13,836 nucleotides of DNA from Eubacterium sp. CAG:180 (lineage in GTDB: Bacteria > Bacillota > Clostridia > Oscillospirales > Acutalibacteraceae): NCBI GenBank assembly GCA_000432435.1, contig HF993127.1, positions 1 through 13,836 of the forward strand. Reading direction: 5' to 3'. The stretch's first letter is position 1, and every line of letters starts with the position of its first letter. The notes below the pieces were generated by a model, which was given only the letters and a program-made list of their open reading frames with translations, did not search any database and was not told the origin of the DNA. Positions 5,463 to 13,808 of this stretch are shown piece after piece. A program made the position numbers and the translations under genes.

Positions 5463-6392
5463 ATGAAAAAATATTACCCCGAGGGTGCACGCCCGGACAT
5501 CGAAGCCGTCGAAAAAAGACTTTCAAGCCCGGCGGAGCTCAAAAACGCCTTTTTGTCGGGAGAATCGCTTGAGGCGCGCGCGGTTCTCTGCGACCGCGGA
5601 CACAATCTCGACGTGGATTTAAGGTGTATGAAGGGATTTATGCCGCGCAAGGAATGCGCTATGGGGATTGAAGATAACACGGTTCGCGACATAGCCATAA
5701 TATCGCGCGTTAATAAGCCCGTTGACTTTGTGATAACGGGATTTTCCGAGAATGAAAGGGGCGAGACATTCGCTCTGCTCAGCCGCCGCAAGCTCCAAGA
5801 AGAGTGCGCGGTAAATTATACTTCAAGACTCATTCCGGGCGATATAATCGACGCGCGCGTGACGCACCTTGAGCCGTTCGGCGCGTTTTGCGACATAGGC
5901 GCAGGCATTTCGGCACTTATGCCGATAGACGGTATCTCGGTGTCGCGCATACCTCATCCGTGTGTTCGTTTTTCGGTTAATCAGGATATAAAGGCAGTTG
6001 TGAAATCGATAGACGAAAACGGCAGAATCACCTTGTCGCAAAAGGAACTGCTCGGCACTTGGGAGGAAAACGCTTCAAAATTCGCGCCCGGAGAAACCGT
6101 GCCCGGAGTAATACGCTCTGTGGAGGATTACGGTATATTCGTGGAGCTTGCGCCCAATCTTGCAGGGCTTGCCGAATGCGCCTCAGGGCCGCGCGCAGGC
6201 GACAGTGCCGCGGTTTACATAAAAAGCATAAATCCCGAAAGGATGAAAATAAAGCTTATTATCGTGGACTATTTTACCGGTGACGGCAAAAGTCCGGCGG
6301 CGGATTATTTTATAAGTGACGGTCACATAGATAAATGGACATATTCGCCCGAAACGTCAATTAAAAGGGTTGAGACGGATTTTATGAGCTGA
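5463..6392 (+). CDS. S1 RNA-binding domain protein (ribosomal protein S1-like)
   Basis: The protein (309 aa) carries two clear S1 (OB-fold) RNA-binding domains: about 124-198 (IPGDIIDARV, then PFGAFCDIGAGISALMP, then GRITLSQKELL) and about 208-271 (FAPGETVPGVIRSVEDYGIF, then ELAPNLAGLAE). Residues about 35-115 look like a third, more diverged S1 unit (ESLEARAVL, MKGFMPRKE, LLSRRKLQEE), giving an S1-like three-repeat layout shorter than the usual 380-400 aa clostridial homologue. It is cytoplasmic, probably acting in translation or RNA turnover. The gene starts at ATG 5463 with AGGTGAG (5452-5458) just upstream; the in-frame GTG at 5454 lies inside that RBS. It stands alone between a terminator and the promoter of the next gene. 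Codon use (many GCG, CGC, ATA) differs from the ppdK gene, suggesting modest expression. The family is secure, the specific role is not. Confidence 0.88.
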   Translation: MKKYYPEGARPDIEAVEKRLSSPAELKNAFLSGESLEARAVLCDRGHNLDVDLRCMKGFMPRKECAMGIEDNTVRDIAIISRVNKPVDFVITGFSENERGETFALLSRRKLQEECAVNYTSRLIPGDIIDARVTHLEPFGAFCDIGAGISALMPIDGISVSRIPHPCVRFSVNQDIKAVVKSIDENGRITLSQKELLGTWEENASKFAPGETVPGVIRSVEDYGIFVELAPNLAGLAECASGPRAGDSAAVYIKSINPERMKIKLIIVDYFTGDGKSPAADYFISDGHIDKWTYSPETSIKRVETDFMS

Positions 6393-6406
6393 TTGTATAA
6401 AAAATA

Positions 6407-6435
6407 TTGCAAAAATGATATAATTATGGTAATAT
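6407..6435 (+). promoter_or_regulatory. Probable promoter for the dockerin esterase gene
   Basis: TTGCAA (6407-6412) and TAATAT (6430-6435) are 17 bp apart. An alternative overlapping -10 is TATAAT (6419-6424), preceded by TGA (extended -10), with a poorly placed TTGTAT (6393-6398, 20 bp away). Either gives a leader of about 30-40 nt. No terminator is seen between the S1 stop at 6392 and this promoter. Confidence 0.6.
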
Positions 6436-6469
6436 CTACTTAATTGTTTAAAGCAGGGGGAGAATAATT

Positions 6470-8188
6470 ATGTCAAAAAACAGGATGAAAAAGCTTGTCA
6501 GTGTACTTTTGGCACTGACCATGACAGTTCTTTGCTTTGTTCCCGCGGCAGCCGCAGAGCCCAAGGATAAGGTTACGCCTATCCTGATAATAGCCGGCTT
6601 CGGCGAATATGTGCTGGTGGACGGTGACGGAAATCAGGTTTGGGGGCCGTCGCAGGACGCAATAGTTGAAACGGCGAAAAACGCCATAGCTCCGCTCGGC
6701 GCGTTTCTAAAGGGAGATTATGAAACGTTTTGCACGGGAATAGTGGAAATAGCAAACAATCTTTTCGAGCCGGTTTCGTGCAATCCCGACGGCACGGCAA
6801 AGCACCCCGACGTCACCGTTATAGACCAATATACCGAGCCGGTATCGCAATACGGACTTGACGAGGTCACAAGGGGAGACGTCTTTGATAAGGATATAGT
6901 CGACGCGTGCTGCGACGAAGTCGGTGCCGACAACGTTTACGTTTACGGTCTTACTTGGCATAAATCTATGCAGGAGCTTGCAGCGGACATAAACGCGTAT
7001 GTTCAAAAAATCAAGGCGGATAAGCACGTCGACAAGGTGTCAATTGCCGGCCACAGTATGGGCGGAGCGGTTTTGGCTTCGTATTTGGGGCTTTACGGCT
7101 GTGACGACGTCTCAAACATAACCATGCTCAATTCCGCATTTACGGGTCTTGATATGGTGGGCTGTCTCTTTAAGGGCGAGATAGACGTCGGCATAGATGA
7201 GCTTATCCCGTTTATAAATCAGAGTATGAATTCCGACACTCTCGGCAAGGTGCTTGACACACTCAAGCTTTTGCAGCTTGCGGTGCCGAAGCTTGAAGGC
7301 TTCCTCGAGACCGAGCTTCCCGACGGCAGCGGCAGAACCTATAAGGATCGAATTTATACCGAGTGCCTTGTTTCCGGCTTCGGCTACACGCCGAGTCTTT
7401 GGGCGTTTGTACCCGATGAATACTATGATGACGCAAAAGCCGTAATGCGGGCGTATATGGAGAAAAATCAGCAGCAAAGCGGTGTCTCGGCTTCCGTGAT
7501 AGCAGCCAACTGGGCGACCTTTGAGAGAAAAATCGACGAGATACACGATATACAGGCGAATATTTCTTCGATTTTACAGAGAGCCAAGGCAAGCGGCACT
7601 TCTGTTTGCATATTCTCAAACTACAATCTTTATATAGCGCCGTTTACGCCTACCGCCGATTACACGAGCGACGGAGTTATAGAGACAAACCGTACAAGCG
7701 GCGGTGCCACCTGCGCCCGTCTTAAAACGACTCTCGGCGACGATTACGTTCAGGCGAGGGACGTCGGGCACAACTGTCTTTCCGAGGACGGCATTATCGA
7801 CGCCTCAACCTGTATGCTCCCCGAAAACACATGGTTTATAAAGAATTACGGCCATTCGATGTTTGATTACCGCAAAAACGGCTGTGACCTTTATGTGCGG
7901 GCGATGACGGCGAAAACGCAGCCGACCGTTGACACTTGGACGGAGTATCCGCAGTTTCTCGTTTATAATGCGGGAACTCACTATGTGGCTCCGCTTACGG
8001 CAAAGCTCGGCGACGTGGACCTTGACGGTAGCATAACGCCCGTTGACTCAAGGCTTGCTTTAAGATACGTAAACGGTATGGAGGAGCTGTCTCCCACGGC
8101 TAAATATGTTGCGGATGCAAACCGCAGCGGCGATATTTCGACCTTTGACGCGGAGTACATCTTAAAGATGTACACGGGTCTTGTATAA
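6470..8188 (+). CDS. Secreted alpha/beta-hydrolase (esterase/lipase-like) with C-terminal type I dockerin
   Basis: The protein (572 aa) has a signal peptide (MSKNRMKK, then a hydrophobic core, AAAA ending at about residue 29). The catalytic domain begins TPILIIAGFG, with VWGPS soon after, reminiscent of LCAT-type lipases, and has the nucleophile motif GHSMG (194-198, S196). Possible catalytic His residues are H434 (DVGHN) and H462 (NYGHS). The last 60 residues are a dockerin: repeat 1 GDVDLDGSITPVD (514-526) has the full D-x-D-x-D-G calcium loop, and repeat 2 (DANRSGDISTFD) keeps D, N, S, S, D. The dockerin predicts binding to a cohesin scaffold outside the cell; the substrate may be an acyl ester or lipid. 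The middle region (about 230-420), which probably includes a lid or insert, is not recognised. The start is ATG 6470, with AGGGGGAG 7 nt upstream. It is monocistronic between its own promoter and terminator. Confidence 0.9.
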   Translation: MSKNRMKKLVSVLLALTMTVLCFVPAAAAEPKDKVTPILIIAGFGEYVLVDGDGNQVWGPSQDAIVETAKNAIAPLGAFLKGDYETFCTGIVEIANNLFEPVSCNPDGTAKHPDVTVIDQYTEPVSQYGLDEVTRGDVFDKDIVDACCDEVGADNVYVYGLTWHKSMQELAADINAYVQKIKADKHVDKVSIAGHSMGGAVLASYLGLYGCDDVSNITMLNSAFTGLDMVGCLFKGEIDVGIDELIPFINQSMNSDTLGKVLDTLKLLQLAVPKLEGFLETELPDGSGRTYKDRIYTECLVSGFGYTPSLWAFVPDEYYDDAKAVMRAYMEKNQQQSGVSASVIAANWATFERKIDEIHDIQANISSILQRAKASGTSVCIFSNYNLYIAPFTPTADYTSDGVIETNRTSGGATCARLKTTLGDDYVQARDVGHNCLSEDGIIDASTCMLPENTWFIKNYGHSMFDYRKNGCDLYVRAMTAKTQPTVDTWTEYPQFLVYNAGTHYVAPLTAKLGDVDLDGSITPVDSRLALRYVNGMEELSPTAKYVADANRSGDISTFDAEYILKMYTGLV

Positions 8189-8199
8189 TTTCATTTCCG

Positions 8200-8230
8200 A
8201 AAGGAGCTGTAATTTTTACGGCTCCTTTTT
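8200..8230 (+). terminator. Rho-independent terminator after the dockerin esterase gene
   Basis: A 13-bp stem with one G-U pair (AAAGGAGCTGTAA, 8200-8212, with TTACGGCTCCTTT, 8216-8228), a TTT loop and a T-run at 8226-8230. It starts 11 nt after the stop codon. Confidence 0.9.
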
Positions 8231-8352
8231 GATTTGCACAGTTGTTACTCGCAAAAAGCGGCGTAAAACTTGCATATTTTCCCCTAAAATGCTCAAAATT
8301 GTATTTTGTGCTTAATTTATTTCGCCGAAATACAAAAAATTCGCAAAAACTA

Positions 8353-8381
8353 TGGAAATGCCGTATTTTTTCTGTTATAAT
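8353..8381 (+). promoter_or_regulatory. Promoter for ppdK (extended -10)
   Basis: TATAAT (8376-8381) is preceded by TGT (extended -10), with a weaker -35, TGGAAA (8353-8358), 17 bp away. The leader to the ATG would be about 73 nt. A second TATAAT at 8393-8398 has no good -35. The AT-rich stretch 8231-8352 shows no gene and no clear operator. Confidence 0.75.
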
Positions 8382-8460
8382 ATCAAGCGGTTTATAATGC
8401 CCATAGCTTTAAAGCGAGGGCAGCCATTAACACTGTAATTTATAATTGGAGGTATTCTCA

Positions 8461-11094
8461 ATGGCAAAAAAGTATTGCTACCTTTTTTCAGAGGGTAATG
8501 CTAACATGCGTGAGCTCCTCGGCGGTAAAGGCGCAAACCTTGCCGAAATGACCAACATCGGTCTTCCGGTACCGCAGGGCTTCACTATCACCACAGAAGC
8601 TTGTACTCAGTATTATGAGGACGGCCGCGAGATCAATCCCGAGATCATGGCTGAAATAAACGAGTACATCGTAAAGATGGAAGGCATCACCGGTAAAAAG
8701 TTCGGCGATAAGAAAAATCCGCTTCTCGTATCGGTTCGTTCCGGTGCGCGCGCTTCAATGCCCGGTATGATGGACACAATCCTCAACCTCGGCCTTAACG
8801 AGGAGGTTGTTAACACAATTTCCGAAATGTCAGGCAATCCGAGATGGGCTTGGGACTGCTACAGAAGATTTATTCAGATGTATTCCGACGTTGTTATGGA
8901 AGTCGGCAAGAAATATTTTGAACAGCTTATAGACGCTATGAAAAAGGAAAAGGGCGTAACTCAGGACGTAGAGCTTGACGCCGACGACCTTAAAAAGCTC
9001 GCTATGCAGTTCAAGGATGAGTATAAGGCTAAAATAGGCGAGGATTTCCCGAGCGATCCCAAGGATCAGCTCATGGGCGCTATCAAGGCTGTTTTCCGTT
9101 CATGGGACAACCCCCGTGCAAACGTTTATCGCCGTGATAACGACATCCCGTATTCATGGGGTACCGCAGTTAACGTACAGTCAATGGCATTCGGCAACAT
9201 GGGCGATGATTGCGGCACAGGCGTTGCATTCACACGTGACCCGGCTACCGGCGCTAAGGGCCTCTTCGGTGAGTTCCTTACAAACGCTCAGGGCGAGGAC
9301 GTTGTTGCAGGCGTTCGTACTCCCATGCACATCACAGAGATGGAGCAGAAGTTCCCCGAGGCATTTGCAGAGTTTAAAAATGTTTGCAAGACCCTTGAGG
9401 ATCATTACAGAGATATGCAGGATATGGAGTTCACCGTTGAGCACGGCAAGCTTTATATGCTTCAGACCAGAAACGGTAAGAGAACAGCTCAGGCAGCTCT
9501 TCAGATTGCTTGCGACCTCGTTGACGAGGGTATGAGAACCGAGGAAGAAGCGGTAGCTATGATCGATCCGCGTAACCTTGATACTCTTCTTCACCCGCAG
9601 TTTGACGCAGCAGCTCTTAAAGCAGCTACTCCGCTCGGCAAGGGCCTCGGTGCTTCTCCCGGTGCTGCTTGCGGTAAGATAGTATTCACCGCAGAGGATG
9701 CAGAGGAGTGGAACGAGAGAGGCGAAAAGGTTGTTCTTGTTCGTCTTGAGACCTCTCCCGAGGACATCACCGGTATGAAGGCTTCTCAGGGTATTCTCAC
9801 CGTTCGCGGCGGTATGACTTCACACGCTGCCGTTGTTGCACGCGGTATGGGTACTTGCTGCGTATCGGGCTGCACAGCTATCGATATGGACGAAGAAAAT
9901 AAGAAGTTCACTCTCGCAGGCAAGGAATTCCACGAGGGCGACTACATTTCAATAGACGGTTCTACCGGCAACATCTATGAGGGCATTATCCCGACTGTTG
10001 ACGCTACCATAGCAGGTACCTTCGGCAGAATAATGGGCTGGGCTGATAAGTACAGAACCCTCAAGGTTCGTACCAATGCAGATACTCCGGCTGACGCTAA
10101 GAAGGCAAGAGAACTCGGCGCTGAGGGCATCGGCCTTTGCCGTACAGAGCATATGTTCTTTGAAGAGGACAGAATTGCCGCATTCAGAGAGATGATTTGC
10201 TCCGACACCGTTGAAGAGAGAGAAGCTGCTCTTGATAAGATTCTTCCTTATCAGCAGAGCGACTTTGAAAAGCTCTATGAAGCACTTGAGGGCTGCCCGG
10301 TAACAATCCGTTTCCTCGATCCGCCTCTTCACGAGTTCGTTCCCACCGAAGAAGCTGACATCAAGAAGCTTGCAGACGCTCAGGGCAAGACCGTTGAGCA
10401 GATTAAGGCTATCATCGCTTCTCTTCACGAGTTTAACCCGATGATGGGTCACCGCGGACTTCGTCTTGCAGTAACCTATCCGGAAATCGCAAAGATGCAG
10501 ACTAAGGCTGTTATCCGCGCCGCTATCAACGTTCAGAAGGCTCATCCGGACTGGACTGTTGCTCCCGAAATTATGATTCCGCTTTCATGCGACGCTAAAG
10601 AGCTTAAATATGTTAAGGACATCGTTGTTGAGACTGCAGATGCAGAAATTGCAGCTGCCGGCTCCGATATGAAGTATGAAGTAGGTACCATGATAGAGAT
10701 TCCGCGTGCGGCTCTTACTGCAGGCGACATCGCTAAGGAAGCTGAGTTCTTCTGCTTCGGTACCAACGACCTTACTCAGATGACTTACGGCTTCAGCCGT
10801 GACGATGCAGGTAAGTTCCTCGGTGCTTACTATGACAAGAAGATATTCGAGAGCGATCCGTTTGCTAAGCTTGACCAGGTCGGCGTAGGCCAGCTCATGG
10901 AAATGGCTGTTAAGAACGGTAAAGCTACCCGTCCGTCACTTCACTGCGGTATCTGCGGTGAGCACGGCGGCGACCCGTCTTCCGTTGAGTTCTGCCACAA
11001 GATCGGCCTCGACTATGTATCTTGCTCACCGTTCCGTGTTCCGATCGCTCGTCTTGCTGCTGCTCAGGCTGCAATCGCAGAGAAGAACAAATAA
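8461..11094 (+). CDS. ppdK: Pyruvate, phosphate dikinase
   Basis: PPDK interconverts pyruvate + ATP + Pi and phosphoenolpyruvate + AMP + PPi in the cytoplasm. In many anaerobes it runs in either direction around the PEP/pyruvate node, replacing or assisting pyruvate kinase. The 877-aa length matches the family. The N-terminal ATP-grasp domain (about 1-340) includes GGKGANLAEM, VSVRSGARASMPGMMDT and GEDVVAG. The phosphohistidine domain has GGMTSHAAVVARG with H455 (same number as in the Clostridium symbiosum enzyme) and T453, the position of the Thr that PDRP-type regulators phosphorylate in plants. The C-terminal PEP/pyruvate barrel has R617 in RFLDPPLHEF and C832 in CGICGEHGGDP. No active-site change was seen. 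The start is ATG 8461 with GGAGG 8 nt upstream; the upstream in-frame TTG at 8446 overlaps the RBS. It has its own promoter and terminator, and codon choice typical of a highly expressed gene. Confidence 0.98.
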   Translation: MAKKYCYLFSEGNANMRELLGGKGANLAEMTNIGLPVPQGFTITTEACTQYYEDGREINPEIMAEINEYIVKMEGITGKKFGDKKNPLLVSVRSGARASMPGMMDTILNLGLNEEVVNTISEMSGNPRWAWDCYRRFIQMYSDVVMEVGKKYFEQLIDAMKKEKGVTQDVELDADDLKKLAMQFKDEYKAKIGEDFPSDPKDQLMGAIKAVFRSWDNPRANVYRRDNDIPYSWGTAVNVQSMAFGNMGDDCGTGVAFTRDPATGAKGLFGEFLTNAQGEDVVAGVRTPMHITEMEQKFPEAFAEFKNVCKTLEDHYRDMQDMEFTVEHGKLYMLQTRNGKRTAQAALQIACDLVDEGMRTEEEAVAMIDPRNLDTLLHPQFDAAALKAATPLGKGLGASPGAACGKIVFTAEDAEEWNERGEKVVLVRLETSPEDITGMKASQGILTVRGGMTSHAAVVARGMGTCCVSGCTAIDMDEENKKFTLAGKEFHEGDYISIDGSTGNIYEGIIPTVDATIAGTFGRIMGWADKYRTLKVRTNADTPADAKKARELGAEGIGLCRTEHMFFEEDRIAAFREMICSDTVEEREAALDKILPYQQSDFEKLYEALEGCPVTIRFLDPPLHEFVPTEEADIKKLADAQGKTVEQIKAIIASLHEFNPMMGHRGLRLAVTYPEIAKMQTKAVIRAAINVQKAHPDWTVAPEIMIPLSCDAKELKYVKDIVVETADAEIAAAGSDMKYEVGTMIEIPRAALTAGDIAKEAEFFCFGTNDLTQMTYGFSRDDAGKFLGAYYDKKIFESDPFAKLDQVGVGQLMEMAVKNGKATRPSLHCGICGEHGGDPSSVEFCHKIGLDYVSCSPFRVPIARLAAAQAAIAEKNK

Positions 11095-11139
11095 TCAGAG
11101 CTTGATTTTGGGCAACCCCAATTTTTAAACCATAACAGG

Positions 11140-11178
11140 AAAAAGACCTTGCAGAGTAAAATCCGCAGGGTCTTTTTT
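11140..11178 (+). terminator. Rho-independent terminator after ppdK
   Basis: A 13-bp stem with one G-U pair (AAAAAGACCTTGC, 11140-11152, with GCAGGGTCTTTTT, 11165-11177), a 12-nt loop and a six-T run (11173-11178). Confidence 0.9.
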
Positions 11179-11296
11179 GCGCATTGTCGGAGCGCCTTAA
11201 AGATAAAAAATCAATGTGTGGATTGACGGCTTCGCTTACTTTGATGAGAAAAAAGTCTCCGTCGGCTGAATTTTGTCGCCGAAATGCGCCTTTTGA

Positions 11297-11325
11297 TTGA
11301 CAATCCGACGTAAACATTTTAAAAT
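11297..11325 (+). promoter_or_regulatory. Promoter for the M15-domain gene and malQ
   Basis: A perfect -35 (TTGACA, 11297-11302) and TAAAAT (11320-11325) are exactly 17 bp apart. The leader would be about 25 nt to ATG 11357. The TTG that could extend the reading frame upstream is the first part of the -35 box, so it is not a start codon. Confidence 0.85.
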
Positions 11326-11356
11326 ATCAAGAAGAGATTTTAAAAGGACGCGAAAT

Positions 11357-12229
11357 ATGAAGAAAAAAGTCAGATTGAAAAAGACGGTAAAAAGAAAATT
11401 TTTGCTGTTTGTAATTTTGGCCGTTATAATGACGGGGCTTATAGTCGGTGAGCTTACGATAGGGCAAAGAGAGGTAAAGGACCCTGCCGTCGAGAGGCTC
11501 GAAGCAAAAATCAGCGAAACAACCACACAGGAAGAACCGCAGGAGGAGACGACCGAAGAAGAGACTACCGCGGAAACGACAGCCCCTGAACCCGTTCCGG
11601 AGACGACCGCATCGGCACCGCCCGTTACGGCTTCGGCAGCCGATTTTAACAATCCTCAAACCGTAGACCCGAGCTCGGGCAATTGGGAGCTCACGCTTGT
11701 TAACGCAGGGCATAAGCTGCCCGACGGATATGTGCCGTCGCTTGCAAACGCGATAAGCGGAAGCAGCGTGCAGCTTGATTCGAGAGTTGTTAAAGCGTAT
11801 CAAGAGATGTACGACGCCGCAAAGAAGGACGGCTGTGTTTTAACTCCGTATGCAGGGTATTGCTCGGTTTCACGTCAAAACGATAATTACAACCGAAAGG
11901 TGAGTTATTATAAAAATCAGGGCTTGTCCGATGACGACGCCGCCGCAAAGGCGCGCACGTTTATTTTGCCGGGCGGATATTCCGAGCAAAATCTCGGTCT
12001 GTCAATGGATATTGTGAGTGCAAGCTCCGATTTTGCCTCTACAAAGGAGTTTTCGTGGCTTGTAAAAAATGCGCAGGATTACGGCTTTATTTTGCGCTAT
12101 CCCGAAAATAAAACTGACAAAACGGGTATGAATTATCAGCCGTGGCATTGGCGTTATGTCGGCAAAGAGGCTGCAAAGGCGATGAATAAGAGCGGCCTGT
12201 GCCTTGAGGAGTATCTCAAAGCGGCATAA
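11357..12229 (+). CDS. Membrane-anchored M15/VanY-type domain protein, probable pseudo-carboxypeptidase
   Basis: The protein (290 aa) has a basic N-terminus and one membrane segment (about 15-31), a Thr/Glu/Pro-rich linker (about 50-92) and an extracellular domain (about 100-285) of the D-Ala-D-Ala carboxypeptidase (VanY/M15B) type. That family removes the terminal D-Ala from peptidoglycan peptides using zinc. The layout is clear: LVNAGHKLP, ALxDSRVVKAYQEM-like helix, AGYCS, YSEQNLGLSMDIV, and PWHWRYVGKEA. However, the zinc ligand in SxHxxGxAxD is Gln here (Q211 in SEQNLGLSMD), the catalytic Glu before PWHxRYV is Gln (Q261), and the usual Arg of SGYRS is Cys (C169). D218 and H264 remain. It probably does not hydrolyse, and may bind peptidoglycan instead. 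The start is ATG 11357, with AAAGGA 8 nt upstream. malQ follows after 34 nt, presumably in the same transcript. Confidence 0.87.
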   Translation: MKKKVRLKKTVKRKFLLFVILAVIMTGLIVGELTIGQREVKDPAVERLEAKISETTTQEEPQEETTEEETTAETTAPEPVPETTASAPPVTASAADFNNPQTVDPSSGNWELTLVNAGHKLPDGYVPSLANAISGSSVQLDSRVVKAYQEMYDAAKKDGCVLTPYAGYCSVSRQNDNYNRKVSYYKNQGLSDDDAAAKARTFILPGGYSEQNLGLSMDIVSASSDFASTKEFSWLVKNAQDYGFILRYPENKTDKTGMNYQPWHWRYVGKEAAKAMNKSGLCLEEYLKAA

Positions 12230-12263
12230 ATCAAGACGAAGCTCAAAAAAGGGGAATTATATA

Positions 12264-13775
12264 ATGCTTAACACAAGAGCCGGCGGAGTTTTAATGCATA
12301 TCACGTCGCTCCCGTCAAAATACGGAATCGGCGTAATGGGCGAAGAGACAAAACGGTTTATACGCCGTATCAAGGATATGGGGTTTTCATATTGGCAGGT
12401 GCTGCCGCTTTGTCCTACGGATTTTTACGGCTCACCTTATGCGTCTCCGGCGGCATTTGCGTTGTCACCGCTTCTGATTGACCCGGACACGCTCAAAAAT
12501 GACGGTTTTGTGTCGGAAGACGACCTTGCAAGAAGCGTATATTACGGCTCGCCTTACACGGCGGACTACGAATTTGCCGCAAAAAGCCGCAGGGAGCTTT
12601 TAAAAATCGCGTATCAAAACAAGAAAAACGAAGTATCTGCGGAGACTGAAAAATTCTGCGAGGAGAACCCGTGGTGCGAAGCATATTCGCTGTTTTGCGC
12701 CGCAAAGGAAAAATTCGGCGGCAAGCCGTGGTATGAGTGGGATGAAAAATTCGCGCGGTACGAAAATGCGCTTAAAAACAGAGACGAGTTGAAAGACGAA
12801 GCCGATTTTTATAAATTCGAGCAGTATATTGCCTTTTCTCAATGGCACCGCATAAAGCAGTTTGCCAACGAAAACGGCGTAAAAATACTCGGCGATATGC
12901 CGATATACGTCTCAACCGACAGTGCCGATGTTTGGAGCAATACGGAGCTTTTTGAGATAGACGAGCGTAGCTTTGTGCGCCGCAGAGTTTCGGGAGTTCC
13001 GCCCGATTACTTCTCAAAGGACGGTCAGCTTTGGGGCAACCCGCTTTATAATTGGGAAGTGCTTGAAAAAACGGGATATGCCTGGTGGCTCAGCCGCATA
13101 AAGGACGCTTTTCGGCTTTATGATACGGTCAGAATTGACCATTTTCGCGCATTTGCGTCATATTGGGCGGTTCCTGCGGACGAAAAAACGGCGAAAAACG
13201 GCGAATGGGTCAAGGGGCCCGGAATGAAATTTTTTGACGCCGTAAAGGAAGAAATGGGAGACGTTCCTATTATTGCAGAGGATCTCGGCGTGTTCGGCGA
13301 GGACGTCACACAGCTGCTTGATAAAACTCGGTTCCCCGGTATGCGTGTAATACAGTTCGGCTTTGACCCGTGCGGAAACAGCACACATCTGCCGCATAAC
13401 TATCCGCTGAATACCGTAGCATATGTCGGCACGCACGACAATACAACGCTGCTTGCGTGGCTTTGGGAGGCAACGCCCGAAGAGCGAGCCTTTGCGCTTG
13501 ATTACTGCGGATTTACGGGCGATAATTGGGGCGACGGCGGATATTACAGCCCGTCCTGCCGCAAGATTATCGAAACCGTGTGGCGCTCTTCGGCAAAGCT
13601 TGCCGTCATTTCTTATCAGGATATGTGCGGCTTCGGCTCGGACGCGCGTATGAATGTTCCCGGCAGAGCGTTCGGCAACTGGCAGTTCAGAACCACCGAG
13701 GAAACAATAGACGGTATAGACAAAAATTATTTCAGACACATTAACGACCTTTTCAGACGTACCGGCGGCGAATAA
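12264..13775 (+). CDS. malQ: 4-alpha-glucanotransferase (amylomaltase)
   Basis: MalQ (GH77) moves alpha-1,4-glucan segments between maltodextrins, releasing glucose, and acts in the cytoplasm in starch, maltodextrin or glycogen use. The 503-aa length is typical. Family signatures are LHITSLPSKYGIG-like (here MHITSLPSKYGIG) near the N-terminus, YWQVLPLCPT, SPYASPAAF, DMPIYVSTDSADVW, VRIDHFRAF with nucleophile D292, IIAEDLG with acid/base E339, and GTHDNTT with D392. All three catalytic residues are present. The start is ATG 12264 with AAAAGGGGA 8 nt upstream; extending to 12204 would overlap the preceding gene and add a basic, non-conserved 20 residues. It lies 34 bp after the M15-domain gene, with no promoter between, and a strong terminator follows. 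No other maltodextrin genes are in the window, so regulation by sugar cannot be read from context. Confidence 0.97.
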   Translation: MLNTRAGGVLMHITSLPSKYGIGVMGEETKRFIRRIKDMGFSYWQVLPLCPTDFYGSPYASPAAFALSPLLIDPDTLKNDGFVSEDDLARSVYYGSPYTADYEFAAKSRRELLKIAYQNKKNEVSAETEKFCEENPWCEAYSLFCAAKEKFGGKPWYEWDEKFARYENALKNRDELKDEADFYKFEQYIAFSQWHRIKQFANENGVKILGDMPIYVSTDSADVWSNTELFEIDERSFVRRRVSGVPPDYFSKDGQLWGNPLYNWEVLEKTGYAWWLSRIKDAFRLYDTVRIDHFRAFASYWAVPADEKTAKNGEWVKGPGMKFFDAVKEEMGDVPIIAEDLGVFGEDVTQLLDKTRFPGMRVIQFGFDPCGNSTHLPHNYPLNTVAYVGTHDNTTLLAWLWEATPEERAFALDYCGFTGDNWGDGGYYSPSCRKIIETVWRSSAKLAVISYQDMCGFGSDARMNVPGRAFGNWQFRTTEETIDGIDKNYFRHINDLFRRTGGE

Positions 13776-13780
13776 AAACG

Positions 13781-13808
13781 AAAAGCTCCCCCAAGGGGAG
13801 CTTTTTTT
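13781..13808 (+). terminator. Rho-independent terminator after malQ
   Basis: A perfect 11-bp stem (AAAAGCTCCCC, 13781-13791, with GGGGAGCTTTT, 13795-13805), a CAA loop and a seven-T run (13802-13808), 5 nt after the malQ stop. The remaining bases to 13836 show nothing recognisable. Confidence 0.95.

Noticed and set aside
9949..10545. 198-codon minus-strand frame inside ppdK
   Set aside because: It is antisense to the conserved PEP/pyruvate barrel of PPDK and has no independent support.
11236..11803. Minus-strand frames opposite the Thr/Glu-rich linker of the M15-domain gene
   Set aside because: The Ser/Val-rich translations simply mirror the repetitive linker codons; there is no RBS or domain.
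12204..12263. Upstream in-frame start for malQ
   Set aside because: It would overlap the end of the M15-domain gene and add a basic, non-conserved segment; ATG 12264 has a good RBS and starts at the family's usual N-terminus.
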